Source: Gordonia sp049847105
Lineage (GTDB): Bacteria > Actinomycetota > Actinomycetes > Mycobacteriales > Mycobacteriaceae
NCBI RefSeq assembly: GCF_049847105.1
Contig: NZ_JBNCNS010000001.1
Location: 310,001 to 374,000, forward strand
DNA length: 64,000 bases
Direction: 5' to 3'
Below are positions 16,116 through 24,328 of the stretch, in pieces. How positions within the stretch are numbered: the stretch's first letter is position 1; each line of letters starts with the position of its first letter. The notes under the pieces are model-generated. The model had not been told where the DNA came from and made no database searches. It saw only the letters and a list, made by a program, of their open reading frames with translations. Made by a program: the position numbers and the translations under genes.

Positions 16116-17039
16116 CGGCAGGGATCCCGAACCCCCTGAGCTTGCGCGCGCACGCCTGGCGATGTTCACCAGCTCGCCTGCCGGGCCGTCCAGCCTGCGC
16201 GGCGGACGCCAGACCGCCCGGAGAGTTCGCGTCAGATCGAGGCGTTGCACATCAACGATCCGTAGGTCGCCCGATGCCACCTGATCGGACACCGCGAGCG
16301 TGCTCATCACCGCGGGGCCAACGCCGGCGAGCACGCTGGTGCGGATGGCCGCGGCGCTGCCGAGTTCCAACAGCGGGGCGGGCCGGGTGTAGTCGATCAG
16401 CGCCATGTCCAGCGTCGTGCGCGTGCCAGAACCGGGCTCACGCACCACCAGGGGCGCTGCGGCCAATTCCGCCACACTGAGCGGATGTCGTCTGCGTGCC
16501 CAGACATGAGCCGGATGCACCACGACGACCAGACGATCGGTCGCAACCGTGGCGCTGTGCAGGCCGGTCGGCACCGTGGGGGACTCGACGAATCCGACAT
16601 CGCAGCCGCGGTTCTCGATCCGTTCGAATACCTCAGTGGAGTTGTGCATCTGCAGATGCACCTGCACGTCTTTGTGACGTTTGTGGAAATCGGCCAGCCA
16701 GTTCGGGAGCAAATGTTCGGCCACCGTCACGCTCGCACAGACGGTGAGCACCGCCTGACGCTCCTCATGCAAAGCCTGAGCGGCGTCGAGCAGCCGCGTC
16801 GCGTCGGCAAGGACCTCGCGTGCCCAGTGCACGATCACCGTGCCCTGCGGGGTGAGGCTCGACCCGCGAGGGCTGCGACTGAGCAACGACGCGCCAAGAC
16901 GAACCTCGAGTTGCTTGATGGCGCGGCTCGCATTGGGCTGCGCCATGCCCACGGACCGCGCCGCGCCGCCCAGACTCCCGAGGTCGTCGACTCCGACAAG
17001 CAATTCGAGGACGGCCAGGTCAGGCCACATTCTTGGCAT
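16110..17039 (-). CDS. LysR family transcriptional regulator
   Basis: 309 residues. The N-terminal winged HTH (about 6-65) reads LAVLELLVGVDDLGSLGGAA, RSVGMAQPNASRAIKQLE and LGASLLSRSPRGSSLTPQG; a substrate-binding domain follows. It is divergent from the YeiH-like transporter gene at 17141, the normal arrangement for LysR regulators of YeiH/UPF0324 genes. The 101-base gap contains an AT-rich stretch (17077-17091) where such a site would be expected. ATG 17039 is chosen over ATG 17030; neither has a strong ribosome site. The effector is unknown; a sulfur or anion-related signal would fit the partner. Confidence 0.9.
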   Translation of the reverse strand: MPRMWPDLAVLELLVGVDDLGSLGGAARSVGMAQPNASRAIKQLEVRLGASLLSRSPRGSSLTPQGTVIVHWAREVLADATRLLDAAQALHEERQAVLTVCASVTVAEHLLPNWLADFHKRHKDVQVHLQMHNSTEVFERIENRGCDVGFVESPTVPTGLHSATVATDRLVVVVHPAHVWARRRHPLSVAELAAAPLVVREPGSGTRTTLDMALIDYTRPAPLLELGSAAAIRTSVLAGVGPAVMSTLAVSDQVASGDLRIVDVQRLDLTRTLRAVWRPPRRLDGPAGELVNIARRARASSGGSGSLPQ

Positions 17040-17140
17040 GCTGAAAGCATATGGGCGGTGCGGAAGGAATATCAATCCGATAATACCTATTGCGCGTTCG
17101 GGGGCTACCGGAGCGGTGTGCGCTCGCCGAGGATGGAGCC

Positions 17141-18223
17141 ATGACCACCCAGGAGGATGCGCCGACGCGCGATGTGCCGTCACCCGCGTTGAGGTCGCGC
17201 GCGAAGGATCGTCGCGACGTGAAACGGACCGGCGGCGGCAGACTGCTGCCAGATCTCCTGCCCGGCCTGGCACTCTGTGGGGTCGCCACCGGCGTCGCCC
17301 TCGGCGTCAACTATTTCGTGCCATCGGTGAGTCCACTCTTGGTGGCGATCGTGATGGGTGCACTGCTGGCAAACCTCGTACGATTGCCGAATCGGATTCA
17401 ACCGGGCCTGCAGTTCTCGGCGAAGCGGTTGCTACGTGCCGGGGTTGCGTTGTTGGGGTTGCAATTGGTGTTTACCGATGTCCTCGGCCTCGGGTGGGGC
17501 GTGATCGTCATGGTGATCGCAGTCGTCGGCCTCGGCATCACGGGGTCGATGATCATCGGAAAATTGTTGGGGCTCAGCTGGACACAGCGGTTGCTCATAG
17601 CCTGCGGCTTCTCGATCTGCGGGGCCGCAGCGGCCGCAGCGGTGGACGGCGTCATCGACGCGGACGAGGAAGAGACGGTCACCGCGGTGGCCCTGGTGAT
17701 CATCTTCGGCACGTTGATGATTCCAGTGATTCCGCTTCTCTCGAATCTGATCGGCTTCGAGCCGGCTCAGGCAGGACTCTGGGCCGGCGGATCGATCCAC
17801 GAGGTCGCTCAGGTCGTCGCGGCTGCGGGCGCCATGGGAGGCGGAGCACTCGCGGTCGCAGTGGTGGTCAAGTTGGCGCGGGTGCTGATGTTGGCCCCCG
17901 TGATGGCGTTGATCAGCTTGCGGCAACGGCGGATGATCGCGGATCAATCGGTCGACGCTCGACGCCCACCCCTGATGCCACTGTTCGTGCTGGTGTTCAT
18001 CGCCATGGTCGCATTGCGCTCGACCGGCATACTGCCGACCGCGCTGGTCAGCGTCAGCAAAGGGCTCGAGACCGGGCTGCTGACCGCGGCGATGTTCGCC
18101 TTGGGCGCCGGCGTGCAGGTAGCCACAATCAAAAGGGTCGGAGCACGCCCGTTCGTCATGGCGCTCGGGACGACGGTGTGGGTCGGATCGATAGCCCTGG
18201 TCGGGACGCTACTCGTGGGCTGA
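17141..18223 (+). CDS. YeiH/UPF0324 family putative anion (sulfate) exporter
   Basis: 360 residues with about ten membrane segments starting at residue 32 (LLPGLALCGVATGVALGVNY). Family landmarks: RAGVALLGLQL, the Gly/Ala-rich helix CGFSICGAAAAAAV, GLWAGGSIHEVAQVVAAAGA with the conserved His-Glu, and VVKLARVLMLAP. The family is annotated as a putative sulfate exporter; direct biochemical proof is limited. GGATGGAGCC precedes ATG 17141. Divergent from its probable LysR regulator. A short cytosolic leader rich in Arg/Asp precedes TM1. Confidence 0.9.
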   Translation: MTTQEDAPTRDVPSPALRSRAKDRRDVKRTGGGRLLPDLLPGLALCGVATGVALGVNYFVPSVSPLLVAIVMGALLANLVRLPNRIQPGLQFSAKRLLRAGVALLGLQLVFTDVLGLGWGVIVMVIAVVGLGITGSMIIGKLLGLSWTQRLLIACGFSICGAAAAAAVDGVIDADEEETVTAVALVIIFGTLMIPVIPLLSNLIGFEPAQAGLWAGGSIHEVAQVVAAAGAMGGGALAVAVVVKLARVLMLAPVMALISLRQRRMIADQSVDARRPPLMPLFVLVFIAMVALRSTGILPTALVSVSKGLETGLLTAAMFALGAGVQVATIKRVGARPFVMALGTTVWVGSIALVGTLLVG

Positions 18224-18302
18224 TCCCCCGACCCAGCTAGCGAATGACCGGTCTCGACCTGTCGTTGGTCTCTATACCGCACATCGACACAGCGTGAGGC
18301 CG

Positions 18303-18388
18303 GAATCATGAATGCGAAGAACGTTGTGCCGTCGGGCGGCCCGGATGCGTCCGTGATTTATCCGAGGCGCTCGAGTAGGGCCGGAATC
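18303..18388 (-). pseudogene. Remnant of a VOC-family gene
   Basis: On the minus strand this stretch reads LLERLG-stop-ITDASGPPDG-TTFFAFM. It lines up with LERLGYVTEATRSAPDGSPF and FAFMR of the VOC protein at 15452-15901. At DNA level the blocks ATGAATGCGAAGAACG and TATCCGAG-CGCTCGAGT are shared, with a three-base gap in between that keeps frame. The Tyr codon TAC has become TAA. Only the second-module core is present. It accounts for part of the 200-base gap between the YeiH-like gene and the small ORF at 18424. Confidence 0.7.
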
Positions 18389-18423
18389 GTTTCACCCGAT
18401 TTCGCCCGTGATCTACTCGACTC

Positions 18424-18639
18424 ATGAGCCACCCGACGATTGTTGCCATGGCGGATGCCGACGCCGCCGCACTGACCCTGGGCATCGCCATCTACGCGGC
18501 GGCCATCCTGATCGGAACAGGACTGGTGGTCAACGCGGTCACCCGGCATCGCAAGAACCGCGCAATCGCCGCGGCGGTCGTGGTCCTCGTGCTGGTAGTG
18601 GCCGGCGTGGTCGTAGCGGTGGCCAGCAGTATCAGTTAG
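18424..18639 (+). CDS. Small two-helix membrane protein of unknown function
   Basis: 71 residues. A first hydrophobic segment lies at about 15-38 (ALTLGIAIYAAAILIGTGLV), a short basic loop RHRKNR follows, then a second segment at about 47-67 (AAAVVVLVLVVAGVVVAV). The basic loop would stay cytosolic, placing both ends outside. No clear ribosome site precedes the ATG and I do not recognise a family. Coding status is plausible from its composition and membrane pattern, not proven. Confidence 0.5.
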   Translation: MSHPTIVAMADADAAALTLGIAIYAAAILIGTGLVVNAVTRHRKNRAIAAAVVVLVLVVAGVVVAVASSIS

Positions 18640-18830
18640 CGGAACCGGAACATACGCCGAACCTGCCACCGCTGCGACATGGTTCGCACAGACGCCACCG
18701 AGCTGGCCGAACCGTCATTTTTGCGCATCGACCAGGGCGTCTTCCCCTCTCAATTCTGCTGCTGAACAACGAGTTCCATTGATGAGAAGTCGGAGTAAAA
18801 ACCGGGCGAATCACCGCCGAGCTACGCGAG
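18640..18830. other. Intergenic stretch, no feature recognised
   Basis: 191 bases between the small membrane-protein ORF and the hydrolase stop codon. I see no hairpin with a T-run, RNA gene or convincing ORF here. Confidence 0.5.
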
Positions 18831-19736
18831 TCATCCCCTGCCGCGGAACGCTGCCCGCAGCGCGGCCGATTGGAGTCGGAAGAACTCTCGCGACACCGGC
18901 ACCGTGGGATTCACGAGGTCGAATCCGTGGAAGGCGCCGGGAATCACCTCGATCTCGCACGGAACGCCGGCAGCGCGTAGTCGGTCGGCGTACCGGAGGT
19001 CCTCGTCGTGAAAGAGGTCCAGACCGCCAACGCCGATCCATGCGGGTGCCAGACCGCTGAGGTCGTCGCGTCGCGCCGGCGCGACGATCTCGGGATCGGC
19101 GTTGCCGAGGTAGCTGTCCCACCCGAACCGATTGGACTTTGCGTGCCACATCCGCAGGTCGTCCTCATCGACAGATGTGCGTGCCGTTCGGTCGTCGAGC
19201 ATCGGATAGACGAGCAACTGCAGGACGGGCGTTGACCCGCCCCGGTCACGGATCCGCAGCGCCAGCTGCGCCGCGAGTCCGCCACCCGCGCTGGCCCCGC
19301 CGATGGCGAACTGCCCGTCTGCGACGCCGTCGAGATCGTGCAGCACGTCGAGCGCCTCGTGGCAGTCGTCGAGCGGCGCCGGGAACGGGTGCTCGGGCGC
19401 CAACCGGTAGTCGACGGACACCACCACAGCACCGAGATCACGACTGAACCGCCGGCACAGATCGTCGTCTTGCTGTGCCGTCCCGATGACATATCCGCCG
19501 CCGTGAATCCAGAGCAGCCCGGGACCGTCACCGGTGACCCCGGCCGGCCGGAACACCCGGGCCTCCCCACCGGAGGGAAGTGAACGGACCTCCACCTCAG
19601 AACCACGCTGCAGCCGGCCCATCCCGTTCTGCACCATCCGGATCAGAGGGAGGGTCCTCGCTCCGACGAGCCCCCGGGGCAGGAAGCGTGCCATCCGCTG
19701 CAGATCAGGGTGGAAGTCCTGAACGTTTGCTGCCAT
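18831..19736 (-). CDS. Alpha/beta hydrolase of the hormone-sensitive-lipase family
   Basis: 301 residues. The HSL oxyanion motif is LLWIHGGGYVIG, the nucleophile elbow GGASAGGGLA (Ser in GxSxG), the acid region GGLDLFHDED and the catalytic His in GAFHGFDL. Such enzymes hydrolyse short- to medium-chain carboxylic esters in the cytoplasm. ATG 19736 is taken because the HSL-type cap starts right after it (FHPDLQRMARFLPRG); the upstream extension looks non-coding. It is divergent from an MFS gene, with 70 bases between them. Confidence 0.9.
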   Translation of the reverse strand: MAANVQDFHPDLQRMARFLPRGLVGARTLPLIRMVQNGMGRLQRGSEVEVRSLPSGGEARVFRPAGVTGDGPGLLWIHGGGYVIGTAQQDDDLCRRFSRDLGAVVVSVDYRLAPEHPFPAPLDDCHEALDVLHDLDGVADGQFAIGGASAGGGLAAQLALRIRDRGGSTPVLQLLVYPMLDDRTARTSVDEDDLRMWHAKSNRFGWDSYLGNADPEIVAPARRDDLSGLAPAWIGVGGLDLFHDEDLRYADRLRAAGVPCEIEVIPGAFHGFDLVNPTVPVSREFFRLQSAALRAAFRGRG

Positions 19737-19806
19737 CGTCGGCGTTCCGTTCTGTTGTCGGGACCGGTGCGGTCCGCCAACTCTATAACCGGCAGAATCG
19801 GATTCG

Positions 19807-20967
19807 ATGCACACTGCCGAAAGTCCGGTGAAGCGGTTCGCTCTGCCGGCCATCCTTGCGGTCCTGTTCGCGACGGGCTGGGGCGCCAATCATTTCGCCT
19901 CGATGATCCCCGTGCTGAAGTCTGACGAGGGCCTGCCGAACGCGGTCCTCGACGGGGCCTTCGGCATCTATGCGATCGGCCTCCTGCCGGGGCTGTTCGG
20001 TGGCGGCTCGTTGTCGGACCGGGTCGGCCGGCGACCGGTCGTCCTGACCGGCGCCGCGCTCGCCGGGATCGGCAACCTCCTGATGATCGGCTGGCATGAT
20101 CAGGCCGGAGTCCTGGTCGGTCGACTCGTCGTCGGCCTCGGTGCCGGACTGACGATCAGCTCCGGAACCGCCTGGGCCGCCGACCTGCGGGGCAGGTCTG
20201 GCGCCACCCTTGCCGGCGCCCTGCTCACCATGGGATTCGCTTTCGGCCCGGTGATCACGGGACTCCTCGCCGAGTTCGCGCCCCATCCCGCCGAACTCCC
20301 CTTCGCACTCAGCGGTGTCGTCTCGCTCGTGGTGGCGGCCGTCGGGTTCGTGCTCACGCCGACGACTCCCGTCCGTCACGATCATCCGCTCACCGAGGTC
20401 GACGACGCCGATGGGCGGTCGGTCGGAGCGGCATTGTCCTGGTCGGTACCGATGGCGCTCTGGGTATTCTCGTCGGTGACGGTCGCGGTGGTCGTGATGG
20501 CCCACCGCATCAGCGACCGGTACGACGGCCCGTGGGTGCCCGGCGTGGCCGCGGCCCTGAGTCTCGGGTCCGGTGTGATCATCCAGTTCGTCGTGCGACG
20601 GGCGGGAGTCGGGAGGATGGCGGGAGTCGTCGGCGCCGCCCTGGCGGCGGTCGGGTTCACGCTGTCGGCCGTGGCGGGTGGCCATCCGTCGATGTTGTTC
20701 TTCGCGGTCACCGCGGTGGTGCTGGGTCTCGCCTATGGGCTGTGTCTGCGCGACGGGCTCATGGACGTGGAGGCGTTCACACCGCGACGCAACCGTGGCG
20801 CGGTGACCGGAATCTTCTACGTGGCCTGCTATCTCGGCTTCGGACTGCCCGTACTGCTGACCACGATCGAGCCGTCGGTCGGTATCGTCGCGCCGATGGT
20901 CGTGCTCGCGATCGCCGCGGCCGCCGCATCGGCGGCACGTGCAATCCGGCTGCAGCGCACCGCCTGA
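19807..20967 (+). CDS. Major facilitator superfamily transporter
   Basis: 386 residues with 12 predicted membrane helices. The MFS signature between TM2 and TM3 reads GGSLSDRVGRRPVVLTG. RLVVGLGAGLTISSG in TM4 and the central loop (TPVRHDHPLTEVDDADG) split the protein into two six-helix halves. The length is slightly short but complete. Substrate not readable; the divergent esterase may be functionally linked, for example by hydrolysing an imported or exported ester. Convergent with the SLAC1-type gene, 18 bases apart. Confidence 0.88.
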   Translation: MHTAESPVKRFALPAILAVLFATGWGANHFASMIPVLKSDEGLPNAVLDGAFGIYAIGLLPGLFGGGSLSDRVGRRPVVLTGAALAGIGNLLMIGWHDQAGVLVGRLVVGLGAGLTISSGTAWAADLRGRSGATLAGALLTMGFAFGPVITGLLAEFAPHPAELPFALSGVVSLVVAAVGFVLTPTTPVRHDHPLTEVDDADGRSVGAALSWSVPMALWVFSSVTVAVVVMAHRISDRYDGPWVPGVAAALSLGSGVIIQFVVRRAGVGRMAGVVGAALAAVGFTLSAVAGGHPSMLFFAVTAVVLGLAYGLCLRDGLMDVEAFTPRRNRGAVTGIFYVACYLGFGLPVLLTTIEPSVGIVAPMVVLAIAAAAASAARAIRLQRTA

Positions 20968-20985
20968 CGATCCGGTCGGGGCACA

Positions 20986-22110
20986 TCACGCAGGGCGGAA
21001 TACCCTGCCGATGTAAGCGGCGTGTGCGGTCCGGGTCGCGACGATCCCCCAGGCGATCACCAGCACCACGTAGAGCACGTCGGCGAGCCCCCGGATCGGA
21101 GCCGACCCCAGCGCGACACCCAGTGCACTCATACCCGTCACACAGGTCCCCACCGGGAACGTGAAACTCCACCAGGTGAGCGCGAAAGGCAGGCCCCGAC
21201 GGATGGTGCGCACGGTGATCGCCGCCGCAAGGACGAACATCGCCGCACCGAAGCCTCCCATCGCCAGGCCGTAGATCATCCCGAAGATCTTGAACCCGAG
21301 TGCTATCGGTGCCATGGCGCCCACAAAGACCAGGCCCGCCTGAGCTCCGAGGAGATTCGCAGCCGTGATGGATTGCCCGATCATCCCCAGCGTGATCCAG
21401 ACCGTCGGCGCCGACTGGGCCACCGGCACCCCACCGTGGACCAGTCGCGAATAGATCATCGCCATGGTCATCATGCCCAGCACCAGACTCAGGCCGAACA
21501 GCGCATAACACGTCGACAGCATGGCAAGTCTCGCTTGCCCTTCCGGTACATGCGTCAGCAATGCGGCGCCGGTCGACGCGGACACCATCGGCGGCACCAC
21601 CGGCATCAGCCAGGCCGGGAGGGCACGCACCTCGTGTTGCCGTGTCCGGGTCATCATCGTGAACGGAACCCAGATGCTCGTCGCCACGCCGAGCACCGTT
21701 CCGACCGCCCACAGGACCGAGCCGATCCCGACCGCGATCGTCGATCCCAGCAGCGGTGCACCGAGATGCACGGCCCCGGCACCGACGGTGAGGATGGCCA
21801 TCGGCACGGCGCCGTAGAACTGCGACATCACCGGGTCGGCCGCATAGTGCCGTGCGGTGTGCGGATGCCGCGCCCAGTGCACCAAGAACGCCGTGGCGAT
21901 CGCGACCAGCAGCACTGCGGCCACGACCCAGATCATCGTGGCGAACGCGGTCAGGAGTCCCGACTGCAGAGGCAGTGAGACCGCCGCATTGGCGACGATG
22001 CCGGTCCCCATCACGGCGGCGAACCAGTTGGGTGTGAGGTGTTCGAACACCTGGCCGGGGCGCTCGAGCTCGCCGAGGAACCGTCGGTCGACAAGCGCGG
22101 TGGAGGTCAT
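20986..22110 (-). CDS. SLAC1/TDT family anion or C4-dicarboxylate transporter
   Basis: 374 residues, ten membrane segments. It opens with LTPNWFAAVMGTGIVANAAV, the typical first helix of TehA/SLAC1/TDT proteins, and has the inner-pore helices MAILTVGAGAVHLGAP and LTWWSFTFPVGTCVTG. Members transport malate, sulfite or other anions; TehA-like channels share the fold. The gating Phe of the pore may be the one in WWSFTFP. Substrate undetermined. The ATG at 22110 follows a GGAGG-like GGTGGAGG only in the sense that the region is purine-rich; no better start is seen. Confidence 0.88.
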   Translation of the reverse strand: MTSTALVDRRFLGELERPGQVFEHLTPNWFAAVMGTGIVANAAVSLPLQSGLLTAFATMIWVVAAVLLVAIATAFLVHWARHPHTARHYAADPVMSQFYGAVPMAILTVGAGAVHLGAPLLGSTIAVGIGSVLWAVGTVLGVATSIWVPFTMMTRTRQHEVRALPAWLMPVVPPMVSASTGAALLTHVPEGQARLAMLSTCYALFGLSLVLGMMTMAMIYSRLVHGGVPVAQSAPTVWITLGMIGQSITAANLLGAQAGLVFVGAMAPIALGFKIFGMIYGLAMGGFGAAMFVLAAAITVRTIRRGLPFALTWWSFTFPVGTCVTGMSALGVALGSAPIRGLADVLYVVLVIAWGIVATRTAHAAYIGRVFRPA

Positions 22111-22198
22111 GGATCAACCCTCGCCGAGCACTCCCTGCGCCGGTAGACGCCAGCGCCTTGTGTATCCACAACCAGAGCTTGTGGGCGGCGCCGGGCGG

Positions 22199-22525
22199 CT
22201 ACTGACCGCCGACCGCCATCTCCCCGAGCTCGGACCACGCCTCCTGATCGATGGTGGCGTTGACGATGTCGGGTGTCCGCGCAAGATACTTCGGCAGCTC
22301 CGCGGTCGCCTTGCGGAAGTGCTCGCTGGTCACGTGGGCCTCCGCCGCGTCGTCGTCGAAGGCCTCGACGAGGACGTAGGTGGCGGGCTCGTCGAGGCTG
22401 CGCGACCATTCGAACCATTTGTTGCCGACCTCAGCCCGGGTGGCCTGCGTGAACTCCTCGACGAGGTCGGGCCATTGCTCGACGAATTCGGGCTTCACGG
22501 GCCACTTCGCGACGATGAAGATCAT
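22199..22525 (-). CDS. Antibiotic-biosynthesis-monooxygenase (ABM) fold protein
   Basis: 108 residues, a single ferredoxin-like alpha+beta domain. It starts MIFIVAKWPVKPEFVEQWPD, then NKWFEWSRSLDEPATYVLVE, and ends with a helix around HFRKATAELPKYLA. Members are small cofactor-free monooxygenases, quinone-modifying enzymes or stress proteins, usually dimers. Nothing in the neighbourhood fixes its substrate. It is on the strand opposite the aldehyde dehydrogenase, with a 147-base divergent gap. Confidence 0.85.
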   Translation of the reverse strand: MIFIVAKWPVKPEFVEQWPDLVEEFTQATRAEVGNKWFEWSRSLDEPATYVLVEAFDDDAAEAHVTSEHFRKATAELPKYLARTPDIVNATIDQEAWSELGEMAVGGQ

Positions 22526-22672
22526 GTCCCAACCCTACTGACCAGGCCGTTGCGTGGCGCCTCAGATCGAGACAGGCATCTGACAACGAACGTTTCCTCA
22601 AAGCCTGCCCCGGCCCTCTGCAGGCAGGCATAGTGTGGTGTCGACAACACCCCGCGGATATGGAGGATCACC

Positions 22673-24097
22673 ATGCGCGAAATCAGCAAGTTCTACATCG
22701 ACGGCCAGTGGGTCGAGCCCACCGAGCTGAATCTGATCGACGTGATCAACCCCGCGACCGAGAAAGCCGCCGGCCATGTCGCACTCGGCACGGCCGCCGA
22801 TGTCGACACCGCGGTGCAAGCGGCGCGTAAGGCATTTACCACCTGGAGCCAGACGAGCGTCGACGACCGCGTCACAATCCTCAACGCCGTGGTCGCCGAA
22901 TATCAGAAGCGGATGCCCGAGCTCGCCGCTGCGGTGACCGAGGAGATGGGCGCGCCGAACGGGTTGGCCAACAACGTCCAGGTACCCATCGGGCTGGCCC
23001 ACCTGATGACCGCCGCGGCACAGCTGCCCACCTTCAGCTTCTCGGAAGACCGCGGGTCGTCGCGGATCGTGAAGGAGCCGATCGGTGTCTGCGGTTTCAT
23101 CACGCCCTGGAACTGGCCGCTGAACCAGGTCATGGTCAAGGTTGCCCCGGCACTCGCGACCGGGTGCACCATGGTGCTCAAGCCTTCCGAGGTGGCTCCG
23201 TTCAGTGCCGCCATCGTGGCCGAGATCTTTGATGCTGCAGGCGTTCCCGCGGGAGTGTTCAACCTCGTCAACGGTGACGGGCCGGGCGTCGGCGCAGCCC
23301 TCGCGTCGCACCCCGGCATCGACATGGTGTCATTCACCGGCAGCACCCGCGCCGGCATCGAGGTCGCCAAGAATGCGGCACCGACCGTGAAGCGTGTTGC
23401 CCAGGAGCTCGGCGGCAAGAGCCCCAACGTCATTCTCGACGACGAGGACTTCGCGACCAATGTCGGCGGCGGGGTGGCCGCGATGATGATGAACTCCGGA
23501 CAGTCCTGCAACGCGCCCACCCGCATGCTGGTCCCCAAGTCGCGGATGGCCGAGGCGGCCGAGGCCGCGAAGTCCGTGCTGCCGACACTGACCGTCGGTG
23601 ACCCGAGCACGGACGTCCGCATGGGGCCCGTGGTGTCCGAGCCCCAGTTCGAGAAGGTCCAGGGGCTCATCGAGCGCGGTATCGAGGAGGGCGCCAACGT
23701 CGTGTTCGGTGGGCCGGGCCGCCCCGACGAGCTGCCCACCGGCTATTACGTACGGCCCACCGTGTTCGCCGACGTCACCAACGACATGGACATCGCCCGC
23801 ACCGAGATCTTCGGCCCCGTGTTGGTGATGATCGGCTACGACTCGATCGACAACGCCATCGAGATCGCCAACGACACCGAGTACGGTCTCGCCGGCTATG
23901 TCTCGGGCAAGGACGTCGACGAGGTCCGCAAGGTCGGCTCCCGCATCCGCGCGGGTTCGATCTCGCTCAACGGTGCGCAGCTCGATCCGTCGGCACCGTT
24001 CGGCGGATACAAGCAGAGCGGCAACGGCCGCGAGTGGGGCGACTACGCCTTCGACGAGTTCCTCGAGGTCAAGTCACTCCTGGGTTACGACGCCTGA
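22673..24097 (+). CDS. NAD(P)-dependent aldehyde dehydrogenase
   Basis: 474 residues, standard length. Active-site residues are all present: Asn147 in TPWNWPL, Lys170 in LKPSE, Glu245 in QELGGKSP and nucleophile Cys279 in SGQSCNAPTR; the C-terminal PFGGYKQSGNGREWG is typical. It oxidises an aldehyde to the acid in the cytoplasm. The exact substrate is open; the sequence resembles the broad actinobacterial group used in alkanol, terpene and sterol side-chain breakdown. GGAGGATCACC precedes ATG 22673. A strong terminator follows. Confidence 0.95.
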   Translation: MREISKFYIDGQWVEPTELNLIDVINPATEKAAGHVALGTAADVDTAVQAARKAFTTWSQTSVDDRVTILNAVVAEYQKRMPELAAAVTEEMGAPNGLANNVQVPIGLAHLMTAAAQLPTFSFSEDRGSSRIVKEPIGVCGFITPWNWPLNQVMVKVAPALATGCTMVLKPSEVAPFSAAIVAEIFDAAGVPAGVFNLVNGDGPGVGAALASHPGIDMVSFTGSTRAGIEVAKNAAPTVKRVAQELGGKSPNVILDDEDFATNVGGGVAAMMMNSGQSCNAPTRMLVPKSRMAEAAEAAKSVLPTLTVGDPSTDVRMGPVVSEPQFEKVQGLIERGIEEGANVVFGGPGRPDELPTGYYVRPTVFADVTNDMDIARTEIFGPVLVMIGYDSIDNAIEIANDTEYGLAGYVSGKDVDEVRKVGSRIRAGSISLNGAQLDPSAPFGGYKQSGNGREWGDYAFDEFLEVKSLLGYDA

Positions 24098-24103
24098 GCC
24101 GAG

Positions 24104-24146
24104 TTCCGGAAAAGCGCCCCAGATAACCGGGGGCGCTTTTCCGGAA
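24104..24146. terminator. Rho-independent-type hairpin after aldehyde dehydrogenase
   Basis: A perfect 17-bp stem (24104-24120 with 24130-24146) closes a nine-base loop. The stem contains AAAAGCGCCCC/GGGGCGCTTTT, so the four T of the 3' arm sit inside the stem. It starts seven bases after the stop codon and is symmetric enough to work for both strands. Confidence 0.85.
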
Positions 24147-24175
24147 TTCAACCGGCGGGCGAACATCCACCCGCC

Positions 24176-24280
24176 GATCGAGTAGGCACCGAGCGAAGCG
24201 AGGCGCCATATCGAGATCACTTGTTCCGCAATCGGGTCTCGATTCCCGACTCACTCCGTTCGCCGCTACTCGACCAGCGG
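24176..24280. repeat. Imperfect-palindrome intergenic repeat (REP-like)
   Basis: The left arm (24176-24220: GAGTAGGCACCGAGCGAAGC onward to TATCGAGATCAC) and the right arm (24235-24280: GGTCTCGATTCCCGACTCAC onward to CTACTCGACCAGCGG) are inverted relatives of each other. The family resembles a repeat common between genes of Gordonia-like genomes (from memory). A related copy lies inside the ppx gene at 47096-47169. It fills the space between the terminator and the carotenoid oxygenase stop. Confidence 0.7.
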
Positions 24281-24328
24281 GAGGCTTGTCGCCTCGACCG
24301 GCAGGAGGGTGGTCGGCTCGACCGCGGA

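Noticed and set aside
22111..22198. Terminator around TTGTG-TATC-CACAA
   Set aside because: Five-base-pair stem without T-run; too weak to call.
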